The translations under genes and the position numbers were made by a program. A stretch of DNA of 13,142 nucleotides, taken from contig JAYEJW010000216.1 in NCBI GenBank assembly GCA_034716535.1, forward strand, positions 1 through 13,142, in the 5' to 3' direction. The notes beneath the pieces were generated by a model. It was not told where the DNA came from. It ran no database searches and was given only the letters and a program-made list of their open reading frames with translations. Shown piece after piece: positions 7,381-13,142 of this stretch (position 1 is its first letter; every line of letters begins with the position of its first letter). Origin of the DNA: JAYEJW01 sp034716535. GTDB taxonomy: Bacteria; Pseudomonadota; Gammaproteobacteria; Chromatiales; Chromatiaceae.

Positions 7381-8493
7381 ATGCCTCACGCCGACAATCG
7401 TTTTCTGAGAATCACCGCTCCGGGTCTTTCGGGCCTTGAGCCCTATGTCCCGGGAAAGCCCATCGCAGAGCTCGAGCGGGAGCTTGGCATCCGCGACTCG
7501 GTCAAGCACGCCTCCAACGAGAACCCGCTGGGTCCCGGACGGATGGCGCGAGAGGCCACAGTCGCCGCCCTGGAGGAACTGGGCCGCTACCCGGACGGCG
7601 GCGGTTTCGAGCTGCGGGGGGTACTCGCCGCGCACCACGGGGTCGATCCCGGGACCATCACACTCGGCAACGGCTCGAACGACGTGCTCGACCTGGTGGC
7701 ACGGACCTTTCTGCACCCGGGTACCGAGTCGCTGTTCTCGCAGTACGCCTTCGCCGTCTATCCCATCGCCACCCAGGCGGTCGGAGCCACCGCGCGGGTC
7801 GCGCCCGCCAAGGATTTCGGACACGACCTGGACGCCATGCGCCGCATGGTCAACGAGCGTACCCGGGTGGTTTGGATCGCCAATCCGAACAATCCGACCG
7901 GGACCTGGTTGGCGGCGAAACCGCTCCGTGCGTTTCTGCGATTCCTGCCGGAATCCTGCATCGTCGTCGTCGACGAGGCCTATACGGAATACGTTGCAGA
8001 GCCGGACTATCCGGACGCCACCGACTGGCTCGGCGAGCTCCCGAATCTCATCGTTACCCGCACCTTCTCGAAGGTGCACGGCTTGGCGGCCCTTCGGGTG
8101 GGTTACGGCATCAGCCACCTGCACGTCGCAGAGCTCCTCAACCGGGTGCGCCAACCCTTCAACGTCAACACGCTTGCCCAGGCGGCCGCCCTGGCGGCGC
8201 TCGGCGATCGTGAGCACGTGCGAACCTCGGTCAGGCTCAACCAGGCGGGGCTGCGGCAGCTCGCCGCCGGTTTCGAGCGGCTGGGTCTGGACTACATCCG
8301 GTCGGTGGGCAACTTCGTGACCGTCGATCTGGGCCGCCCCGCGGGACCGGTCCACGATGCCCTGCTGCGGGGAGGATGCATTGCGCGCCCCGTGGCCAAC
8401 TACGGGCTGCCCAATCATCTGCGGGTGAGTGTGGGGCTGGAAGCGGAAAACGCGCGTTTTCTGGAGACACTGGAGCGGGTGCTCGGCGCATGA
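7381..8493 (+). CDS. hisC: Histidinol-phosphate / aromatic aminotransferase (HisC type)
   Basis: This is a fold-type I PLP aminotransferase of the HisC family, 370 residues, close to normal length. Visible motifs are SNENPLGPG near the N-terminus (about 41-49), the cofactor-pocket motif NPNNPTG at 168-174, DEAYTEY (about 198-204), the PLP-binding lysine in RTFSKVHGLAALRVGYG (Lys231), and the C-terminal NHLRVSVG phosphate-contact region. HisC normally makes histidinol phosphate. A second copy between pheA and tyrA, as in Pseudomonas hisC2, is generally thought to transaminate phenylpyruvate, hydroxyphenylpyruvate or prephenate, and that is the likely job here. Substrate choice cannot be decided from sequence alone. 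A purine-rich GAGGCGG lies about 14 nt before the ATG, inside the end of pheA. Its stop overlaps the tyrA start (ATGA), so the two are translationally coupled. Confidence 0.93.
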   Translation: MPHADNRFLRITAPGLSGLEPYVPGKPIAELERELGIRDSVKHASNENPLGPGRMAREATVAALEELGRYPDGGGFELRGVLAAHHGVDPGTITLGNGSNDVLDLVARTFLHPGTESLFSQYAFAVYPIATQAVGATARVAPAKDFGHDLDAMRRMVNERTRVVWIANPNNPTGTWLAAKPLRAFLRFLPESCIVVVDEAYTEYVAEPDYPDATDWLGELPNLIVTRTFSKVHGLAALRVGYGISHLHVAELLNRVRQPFNVNTLAQAAALAALGDREHVRTSVRLNQAGLRQLAAGFERLGLDYIRSVGNFVTVDLGRPAGPVHDALLRGGCIARPVANYGLPNHLRVSVGLEAENARFLETLERVLGA

Positions 8494-9356
8494 TCGAGCG
8501 CCTGGCGGTCATCGGCGTCGGGCTCATCGGGGGTTCCCTGGCCCGTGCCCTGCGGGCCGCCGGAGAGGTCGGCGAGGTGGTCGGCTGCGGCCGCTCCCGC
8601 GGCAATCTGGAGAAGGCACGGGAGCTCGGTGTCATCGACCGCTTCACCCACGACCCGGCGGAGGCCGTCGAAGGCGCCGATCTGGTGTTTCTCGCCGTTC
8701 CCCTGGGGGCCATGCGGGAGACCTTTGCCGCCATTCGCGAGAAACTGCGCGGCGATGCCGTCGTTACGGACGGCGGGAGCGTCAAGGGCAGCGTGGTCGC
8801 CGACGCGGTTGCCGCCTTCGGATCTCTGCCCGCGCGGCTCGTTCCCGGCCACCCGATCGCGGGCACGGAGCGCAGCGGAGTCGAGGCCGCGTTCCCCGAG
8901 CTCTATCAGAATCGCCGCGTCATTCTCACGCCGCTGCCGCAGACCGATCCCGACGCTCTGCAGCGGGTCACGCGCATGTGGCAGACCTGCGGGGCGCGCG
9001 TCACCTGCATGGATGTGGATCACCACGACGAGGTTCTCGCTGCCACGAGTCACTTGCCGCACATGCTGGCTTTCGGGTTGGTGGATGCCCTCGCGCGGAT
9101 GCGGGAGAACGACGAGATCTTCCGGTACGCGGCCGGGGGTTTTCGCGATTTTACCCGAATTGCCTCCAGTAACCCGGTGATGTGGAGGGATATATGCATC
9201 GCGAACCGAGAGGCCCTGGGCGCCATGTTGGACAGCTTCAGTGCCGAGATGGCGGATCTCGCCGATACCATCCGCCGCGGCGACGGCGACCACCTGCTTG
9301 AAATTTTCGAGCGCGCCAGAGCGGCGCGGGATCGGTACGTCGACGGCGTCGACTAG
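8490..9356 (+). CDS. tyrA: Prephenate dehydrogenase
   Basis: TyrA oxidatively decarboxylates prephenate to 4-hydroxyphenylpyruvate with NAD(P), the tyrosine branch opposite PheA; some homologues use arogenate. The 288-residue product starts MIERLAVIGVGLIGGSLARA with the dinucleotide motif GVGLIGG at 9-15, and carries GHPIAGTERSGVEAA (His121 in the active-site motif) and ATSHLPH (186-191), both typical. It has no chorismate-mutase domain and no C-terminal ACT domain. The frame is open further upstream, but the ATG at 8490 overlaps the hisC stop by 4 nt and gives the family N-terminus. In Pseudomonas tyrA is fused to or followed by aroA; here the protein simply ends at TAG 9354-9356 and no aroA follows, so this is the last gene of the conserved block. 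Confidence 0.96.
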   Translation: MIERLAVIGVGLIGGSLARALRAAGEVGEVVGCGRSRGNLEKARELGVIDRFTHDPAEAVEGADLVFLAVPLGAMRETFAAIREKLRGDAVVTDGGSVKGSVVADAVAAFGSLPARLVPGHPIAGTERSGVEAAFPELYQNRRVILTPLPQTDPDALQRVTRMWQTCGARVTCMDVDHHDEVLAATSHLPHMLAFGLVDALARMRENDEIFRYAAGGFRDFTRIASSNPVMWRDICIANREALGAMLDSFSAEMADLADTIRRGDGDHLLEIFERARAARDRYVDGVD

Positions 9357-9700
9357 GTGCTTTGCGAAAGACGCTGAGCGCAGCGCGGACCGCGACGCTT
9401 CCCACGGTATCGAGAGCAGATCCTGCGCCGTCTCTGCCACGGATCGGAAGGTGGACTTGGGCGAGGTGGAGTCCGTGGCTGCGTCCATCGCGGGCACCGG
9501 CGGCGTGATCCAGGGTCGGCGCTCAATTTCTTTCCCCAGATTGTCCCGGATTAAGATGCCTGCAGCATCTTCCTTTGGGCCACCGATTCCGGTCGATGCC
9601 TTGATAGTCGGTTTGGCGCGTCAGGCTGGAGGATTTTGCTTTTGGCCAGAGCGCCACCGGGTCAGAGCATGCGACAAGCCGATCTCTGAGCGGCAGTTTT
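9357..9700. other. Gene-poor region after tyrA
   Basis: No gene could be recognised on either strand. A long forward frame (9241-9786) begins inside tyrA out of frame and matches no family I know. The only structure I see is the hairpin at 9553-9571. aroA would be expected here from the neighbourhood's usual order, but none of its N-terminal motifs could be read in any frame. Confidence 0.5.
9553..9571. terminator. Possible weak terminator hairpin
   Basis: AAGATGC (9553-9559), loop CTGCA, GCATCTT (9565-9571) is a perfect 7-bp stem about 200 nt after the tyrA stop. It is followed by CCTTTGGG rather than a real U-run, so termination would be weak. It is the only candidate end signal I see for the gyrA-tyrA run. 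Confidence 0.3.
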
Positions 9701-9973
9701 TTACTCGTAATGATGCGGCAATAGCATCCCTGACTGCGGAAAGGTCAGCGGAAACATCGGGTCATCGGGGGCAGCGTCCCAGTTGATCAGATGATCGACG
9801 ACGAAGTTGTTGGTCTTGAACGGCAAGACATGGCCTACCACCTCGATGTCGAATAACTGTTGCTCGGAGAGCTGCTCGATCTGCGGAACGTCGCGGAAGT
9901 TTTTCAGCGTATAGGCCTGGTACCTGGGTGCCGCGCCTGAAGGGGAAGACGAACGGAAACCACAACTACTCAC
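9701..9973 (-). pseudogene. N-terminal fragment of a KamA-family (lysine 2,3-aminomutase-like) radical SAM protein
   Basis: The reverse-strand frame gives 90 residues. From residue 16 it reads RYQAYTLKNFRDVPQIEQL, then VVGHVLPFKTNNFVVDHLIN, WDAAPDDPMFPLTFPQSGML and LPHHYE, matching the N-terminal helical part of KamA-family proteins, which are usually 340-450 residues. It stops at TAA (9701-9703) just before the family's next helices, so the radical SAM domain with its CxxxCxxC iron-sulfur motif and the PLP lysine are absent, and no continuation appears in any frame downstream. The 5' end is intact: GTG at 9973, with AAGGAG (reverse complement of 9983-9988) 9 nt upstream. It may still be translated but cannot be an aminomutase. 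The sharp 3' loss suggests a deletion or rearrangement junction at about 9700. Confidence 0.75.
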
Positions 9974-9982
9974 GCACTCACT

Positions 9983-9988
9983 CTCCTT
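9983..9988 (-). promoter_or_regulatory. Shine-Dalgarno site of the KamA-like fragment
   Basis: AAGGAG on the reverse strand lies 9 nt before the GTG at 9971-9973. It decides the start: there is no in-frame ATG near the conserved N-terminal text, and this is the strongest ribosome site in the window. Confidence 0.6.
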
Positions 9989-10416
9989 AACCTTGGACCC
10001 GCCGGGAGCATTGTGCCAGACGCGAAACCATAGCGCCCAGGGACCGTACCGACTCCAAGGCTATGATACATGGCAAGAGCACCGTAGGATGAAGCGGCGA
10101 CGACAATCCTGTTGAGGCGCTTTTTGCTGGAGCGGCGGTCACGGCTCCGACGTCTCGCCCAAGGCGCGTGATTTCGAACATTCATTCCGCCGACTCGTGC
10201 TGCCAGCACTGTCCGGTTTCACGTGAGAGTTGCCGCAGGAATAGGGGATGCTGTATAGATTCACGAGGCTCAGTTGGCTTCGGCCGGGCGACGTTGATGC
10301 CTGCCTTCGCTGCCGGGGACGTTCGCTGGAATCGAACCCCGTGGCCCTCCCGATCGAGGGACAGGAGAAGACGGAGCGCCTTCGTCGCGCATTTTCACGG
10401 TAACGACAAAGCTCCC
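9989..10416. other. Gene-poor region between divergent genes
   Basis: No recognisable gene, RNA or repeat. The forward frame is open from ATG 10168 into the gene at 10417, but those 83 codons are Arg/Ser/Cys-rich with no family resemblance. The region should hold the promoters of the reverse-strand fragment and the forward gene; no convincing -35/-10 pair was found. Confidence 0.45.
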
Positions 10417-10983
10417 ATGAATCTGCACCTAAATCCCCTCTACAAGAAGCTGCTCCTCCTCGCGATCGTTCTGGGCCCAATCGTCTGGCTGGTCTTCACG
10501 GAGGACGGGCGGCGCCGGACCGATCTGGTGGTGCTGTATCTATTTGGCAAGACCGAGCTCAATCTAGCAATCGAGAACCTGCGCGGCACCATGACCGAAG
10601 CTGATTTTCGCGCTCTGTTTCCGGACCTGGATCTGCGCTGCGACGATGCTGCCAACCCCTTCGGCGACCGCCTTTGCACCGTGGAAGTCGGCGCCTTCAA
10701 CGCGATTCCCGCGCGTGCCTTCACCTTGTTCTTGTGCGGTGACGAGCTCTGCGCCGCGAAGCTGAACTACCGGCGCGCCTACCACGAGACTCTGCAACGG
10801 CAGCTGACCAAACGTCTGCGAGTGCGCGCCGAGCACACCGCGGAGTACGGTGGCGCCGTATCTTGGCCGGTGAGTGACGGCCTGCTTCTGATGCCCGGCA
10901 CAACGCCGGAATCGGACTCAGAGGCGGCGCTCATGTGGGTCTCCGCGGTCGCACTTCAACAGCGGATCAAGTCTGGCGGCTGA
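10417..10983 (+). CDS. Membrane-anchored four-cysteine protein of unknown function
   Basis: I do not recognise a family. From the ATG at 10417 the product is 188 residues: a short basic N-terminus (MNLHLNPLYKK), one hydrophobic segment at about 12-27 (LLLLAIVLGPIVWLVF), then a soluble part with charged and nonpolar stretches. This looks like an uncleaved N-terminal anchor with the rest in the periplasm. Cysteines at 75, 87, 107 and 112 (RCDD, RLCT, FLCGDELC) could form two disulfides, which fits that location. The C-terminal part is helical and Arg/Gln-rich. The frame extends 83 codons further upstream to ATG 10168, but starting at 10417 places the hydrophobic segment at the N-terminus, as an anchor should be. 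The ribosome site is weak. G+C resembles the core genes, unlike the two genes that follow 51 nt later. Confidence 0.6.
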   Translation: MNLHLNPLYKKLLLLAIVLGPIVWLVFTEDGRRRTDLVVLYLFGKTELNLAIENLRGTMTEADFRALFPDLDLRCDDAANPFGDRLCTVEVGAFNAIPARAFTLFLCGDELCAAKLNYRRAYHETLQRQLTKRLRVRAEHTAEYGGAVSWPVSDGLLLMPGTTPESDSEAALMWVSAVALQQRIKSGG

Positions 10984-11034
10984 TTCCTTCGCGGTCTTTT
11001 CTTAACAAGTACTGAATCGTTCACGACACAGCTC

Positions 11035-11739
11035 ATGCAGAAGTTATCTCATCGGAACTCCGGTTACGCGCTATTGAAAGGACAGGGATTGGAGATAGGG
11101 GCATTGGATGCACCGGCACCTGTTCCCGCTCGCTGCGTAGTCGAGTATTGCGATGCGGTTTCCAAGGAGGAAGCCGCCAGCGTTTACTCGGAAGTCAATT
11201 CCGAGCACTTCGTTGATGTCGAGTATGTTTGCGATCTCGATACCAAGGGGCTCTCTATTTTCTCAACGGAAAACTTTGATTTCGTCATACTCAATCATGT
11301 GATTGAGCACGTCGCCAATCCGATCAGAGTTATCGAGGAACTGTTTCGCGTTACTCGACCGGGCGGACTCGTGATTGTTTCCGCGCCAGACAAGACGTTT
11401 ACCTATGACAAGAACCGAAATCTAACGTCTTTTGAACATCTGCAGATCGAGTATGAGATGAATGTTACGGAATCCTCCGACGATCACTATGTGGAGTTTC
11501 TACGTGGCGTTCATCCGCACGTCTTTAATCATCCGGATATTGACCAGTTGTTACCAGAGCACGTCGAGCATGCAAAAGGCCGAAGAGAGCATGTCCATGT
11601 CTGGGATTCTGATAGTTTCGCGGACTTCTTAAGGAGAACGCTGGCAGTTCTTGGCATTGAAGCGGAATGCTTATTCGAATCCACCGGGCAGGAGAATCGA
11701 TACGAACATTTTTCGGTGTGGAAGAAGTGTAGGGAGTAA
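11035..11739 (+). CDS. Class I SAM-dependent methyltransferase (Methyltransf_11 type)
   Basis: The 234-residue product shows a class I methyltransferase fold. The SAM-binding loop is GLEIGALDAP (18-27), a variant of the usual LEIGCGxG. Motif II is DFVILNHVIEHVANP (82-96), and a post-motif loop with RPGGLVIVSAPD follows at about 108. The GLEIGAL / HVIEHV / PGG combination is common in methyltransferases of surface-polysaccharide and secondary-metabolite clusters, but the acceptor cannot be told here. A long acidic and His-rich insert (about 120-190, with DDHYVEFLRGVHPHVFNHPD) follows the fold. It is clearly more A+T-rich than the gyrA-tyrA genes, suggesting acquisition. The start at 11035 is the first in-frame ATG before the SAM loop; no strong ribosome site is visible. 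No glycosyltransferase is adjacent; the next gene is a membrane protein 126 nt downstream. Confidence 0.85.
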   Translation: MQKLSHRNSGYALLKGQGLEIGALDAPAPVPARCVVEYCDAVSKEEAASVYSEVNSEHFVDVEYVCDLDTKGLSIFSTENFDFVILNHVIEHVANPIRVIEELFRVTRPGGLVIVSAPDKTFTYDKNRNLTSFEHLQIEYEMNVTESSDDHYVEFLRGVHPHVFNHPDIDQLLPEHVEHAKGRREHVHVWDSDSFADFLRRTLAVLGIEAECLFESTGQENRYEHFSVWKKCRE

Positions 11740-11865
11740 TAGCCGCAGGCGGTTCCGCCGCATGTCTTCATCTGGCGGCATACGCCTCGATATTCCACCC
11801 TGCGGGCAGGTCGAGAACCACAGATTTTTTGCCGTCGCGGATGACGTGCAATGGGAGACCCTGGC

Positions 11866-12426
11866 ATGAGTAGTGAATTTATTGATGGATGCAAGACTTT
11901 CTTAAGGGGATCCTATTGGTGGTGGTTTAAGTGGAAGTGGCTTCGATACATTATGCTGTCCGCAAATGTTGTTGGTGCATTTTCTTTACTGCTTTTGTTT
12001 TTGGCGACCGATCTTTTTATTAAATATTCTGTTGTGGCATCCGTTTTTTTGAGTCTTCTTTTTTTCAGCAATGCCGGGCTAATCCTGTTGCCATTAACGT
12101 TAGTTCTGTTTTTTCTGATTCGCTGGGGGTGGGTTGTACCGCTGTTCTGCGGTCTCGGCTTACTTATCTGGCAAGTCTACATATACTCACGCGATGGTAG
12201 CTGGACCTCAATTTCGGCGACAGAAGGATTTTCGAAGTTCATCGACTTAGGATTCTTATACGGGGAGCAAGATTGGAGCGATTTGAAGGGGATCGCGGTT
12301 ATGGTATTAGACTTTGTGCCATATAGCGATGCTTTGTTCATTATTGGCGCGATTTGGTTCTTTGCTGCTGTATCGAATTGGCATTACTTGAAAATTCAGT
12401 CTATGTCGAAAGAGGCAGAGAGATAG
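11866..12426 (+). CDS. Tryptophan-rich multi-pass inner-membrane protein, unknown function
   Basis: I do not recognise the family. The 186-residue product has about four hydrophobic spans: about 30-52 (MLSANVVGAFSLLLLFLATD), about 54-85 (two possible short spans in VVASVFLSLLFF and LILLPLTLVLFFLI), about 89-105 (VVPLFCGLGLLIWQVYIY), and a last one at about 155-175 (ALFIIGAIWFFAAVSNW). The cytoplasmic-looking N-terminus carries an unusual aromatic and basic patch, YWWWFKWKWLRY at 17-28. Tryptophan makes up 12 of 186 residues, far above average. A loop (about 106-150, with SWTSISATEGF and GEQDWSD) separates the last two spans. ATG 11866 has GGGAG at 11853-11857, 8 nt upstream; an in-frame ATG at 11851 overlaps that site and is less likely. 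It is one of the most A+T-rich genes in the window, like the methyltransferase before it. Confidence 0.72.
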   Translation: MSSEFIDGCKTFLRGSYWWWFKWKWLRYIMLSANVVGAFSLLLLFLATDLFIKYSVVASVFLSLLFFSNAGLILLPLTLVLFFLIRWGWVVPLFCGLGLLIWQVYIYSRDGSWTSISATEGFSKFIDLGFLYGEQDWSDLKGIAVMVLDFVPYSDALFIIGAIWFFAAVSNWHYLKIQSMSKEAER

Positions 12427-12784
12427 AGCTTGTGCCCTGTGCGCGAACAAAATGATTGAATGCTACCGGGTTTCTGTGGCACTTCGGTTGCATTCGGACA
12501 GTCCCTCGGACATTGGGCGGGGGCAGACTGACCCTTTTCAGCTGCCCGTTCGATGGCGCATGAGGGCTGGATTGGTCGGGGAACGACTGATTCGGCCCGC
12601 CCCTGCAAGGTTTATGTGCGGCAATTTCTGAATCAATGCCCGAATCAAACGCGACGCCGCCGATCCAGTCTGGAGTCGAACGCTTCGGTGCGGCCACGCC
12701 CTGCTGCCTCCGGGCCCTCGTTGAGAGCGCCACCTGCCCTCCGATGCGAGGCCAATCCAAGCGTTCGAAGCGGCGGGCAGCCCT
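12427..12784. other. Intergenic region between convergent genes
   Basis: No gene was recognised, although weak frames run on both strands. The only structure found is a spaced perfect 10-bp inverted repeat, TCGAACGCTT at 12676-12685 and AAGCGTTCGA at 12759-12768, with 73 nt between the arms. No hairpin with a T-run was found for either convergent gene. Confidence 0.45.
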
Positions 12785-13142
12785 TCAGACCACAAAGCTA
12801 TCGGCGCTTTCCTTACGCCGAAGTTTCCGTGTGCGGAAGATCTCGTAGTCGACCTTGTTGCCGTCCACCGTGACGAGCATCGCGTTGGAGTGGTCATTGT
12901 AGAATTTCTTGATCGCGCTGCTATACGAGAACTTATCCCCTTTGGACTTCTTGTTTCTTTCCGGCCTGTACCGCCCCGGTGAGGTTTTCTGAATCTGGTT
13001 GAGCGGGCTGGACATGAGCTCGTTGATCCGGATGGTCTTGTCCCCCTTCTTGAGCGTCATCTCTGCGTGATAGGAGTTGTGCATGTCGCCGGTGAGGAAG
13101 GTCACCTTCTCGATCCCGTGTTTGAAAATGTGGCCGAGCACC
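12785..13142 (-). CDS. PhoD-like metallophosphatase, C-terminal part (cut by window edge)
   Basis: The reverse-strand frame is open from the window edge to TGA at 12785-12787, giving at least 118 residues. It contains VTFLTGDMHNSYHAEMTL followed by INELMSSPLNQIQ. The GDxHxS...E pattern and the following SSP are typical of the C-terminal metal-binding part of PhoD-type alkaline phosphatase/phosphodiesterase proteins, binuclear metallophosphoesterases that release phosphate from esters, often exported. The last about 60 residues are basic (PERNKKSKGDKF) and end in a tail (RKLRRKESADSFVV) after a beta-rich stretch VTVDGNKVDYEIF. The start and N-terminal half lie beyond base 13142; the GTG at the edge is internal. 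Its codons look native, and the gene converges on the membrane protein. Confidence 0.75.
   Translation of the reverse strand, partial: VLGHIFKHGIEKVTFLTGDMHNSYHAEMTLKKGDKTIRINELMSSPLNQIQKTSPGRYRPERNKKSKGDKFSYSSAIKKFYNDHSNAMLVTVDGNKVDYEIFRTRKLRRKESADSFVV

Noticed and set aside
6520..8418. 632-codon reverse-strand open frame antisense to pheA and hisC
   Set aside because: It covers two clear genes on the other strand and is made of Gly/Arg/His/Asp-rich text with no recognisable fold. Such frames arise from third-position G+C bias.
8415..9497. Reverse-strand frame antisense to tyrA
   Set aside because: Same reason: a shadow of tyrA with no family resemblance.
9241..9786. 181-codon forward frame starting inside tyrA and crossing the gene-poor region
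   Set aside because: It overlaps the tyrA end out of frame, has no ribosome site, no recognisable motif, and runs over the KamA-like fragment on the other strand.
10219..10310. Sequence reminiscent of group II intron or reverse-transcriptase flanks (GGTTTCACGTGAGAG)
   Set aside because: Only a short resemblance; no domain V hairpin and no reverse-transcriptase motif nearby.
10329..10347. tRNA-like GGTTCGATTCC on the reverse strand
   Set aside because: The T-loop text matches, but only two of five T-stem pairs form and no acceptor, D or anticodon arms could be placed.
10168..10416. N-terminal extension of the four-cysteine protein
   Set aside because: The added 83 residues are Arg/Ser/Cys-rich without resemblance to a protein family and would bury the membrane anchor mid-protein.
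11748..11759. Short GC stem GGCGG-TT-CCGCC after the methyltransferase
   Set aside because: Five base pairs with a two-base loop and no T-run: too weak to call a terminator.

Overview
The window looks like a chromosomal segment of a G+C-rich gammaproteobacterium. The core is a same-strand run gyrA - serC - serA - pheA - hisC - tyrA. It matches the familiar gyrA-serC-pheA-hisC2-tyrA(-aroA-cmk-rpsA) neighbourhood of Pseudomonas and related Gammaproteobacteria, with a serA gene between serC and pheA. GyrA keeps the gammaproteobacterial motifs (catalytic Tyr122, GyrA-box at 560-566), which supports this placement. No rRNA, tRNA or CRISPR array is visible.

Layout. (1) 1-1260 is debris: a short edge frame, then an internally deleted IS1182-type insertion sequence that still has both inverted ends and a possible 4-bp target duplication, then a decayed fragment of a small heat-shock protein (Hsp20). 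(2) 1248-3894 is gyrA with a recognisable extended -10 promoter, a T-rich initially transcribed region and a perfect 8-bp leader hairpin, but no Shine-Dalgarno sequence. (3) 3927-9356 is a tightly packed biosynthetic block. serC and serA are two steps of serine (and pyridoxal) synthesis; pheA, hisC and tyrA take chorismate and prephenate to phenylalanine and tyrosine. Spacing is 32, 94, 21 and 3 nt, then a 4-nt ATGA overlap, so one transcript or a few overlapping transcripts is likely. (4) After tyrA the expected aroA-cmk-rpsA continuation is absent. In its place lie a gene-poor stretch (9357-9700), a reverse-strand fragment holding only the N-terminus of a lysine-2,3-aminomutase-like protein with an intact ribosome site and start, and another gene-poor stretch (9989-10416). 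(5) 10417-12426 holds three forward accessory genes: a membrane-anchored four-cysteine protein of unknown function, a SAM-dependent methyltransferase, and a tryptophan-rich multi-pass membrane protein. The last two are visibly more A+T-rich than the core operon, which suggests transfer. (6) 12785-13142 is the C-terminal end of a PhoD-like metallophosphatase on the reverse strand, cut by the window edge.

The core genes form a coherent amino-acid supply module behind gyrase. The flanks on both sides look like zones of decay and acquisition. I do not see a complete new defence or biosynthetic system. The points most worth following are the SerA variant lacking the usual catalytic glutamate, the truncated aminomutase gene with intact start signals, the break in the aroA-cmk-rpsA synteny, the gyrA leader, and the low-G+C methyltransferase / Trp-rich membrane protein pair.
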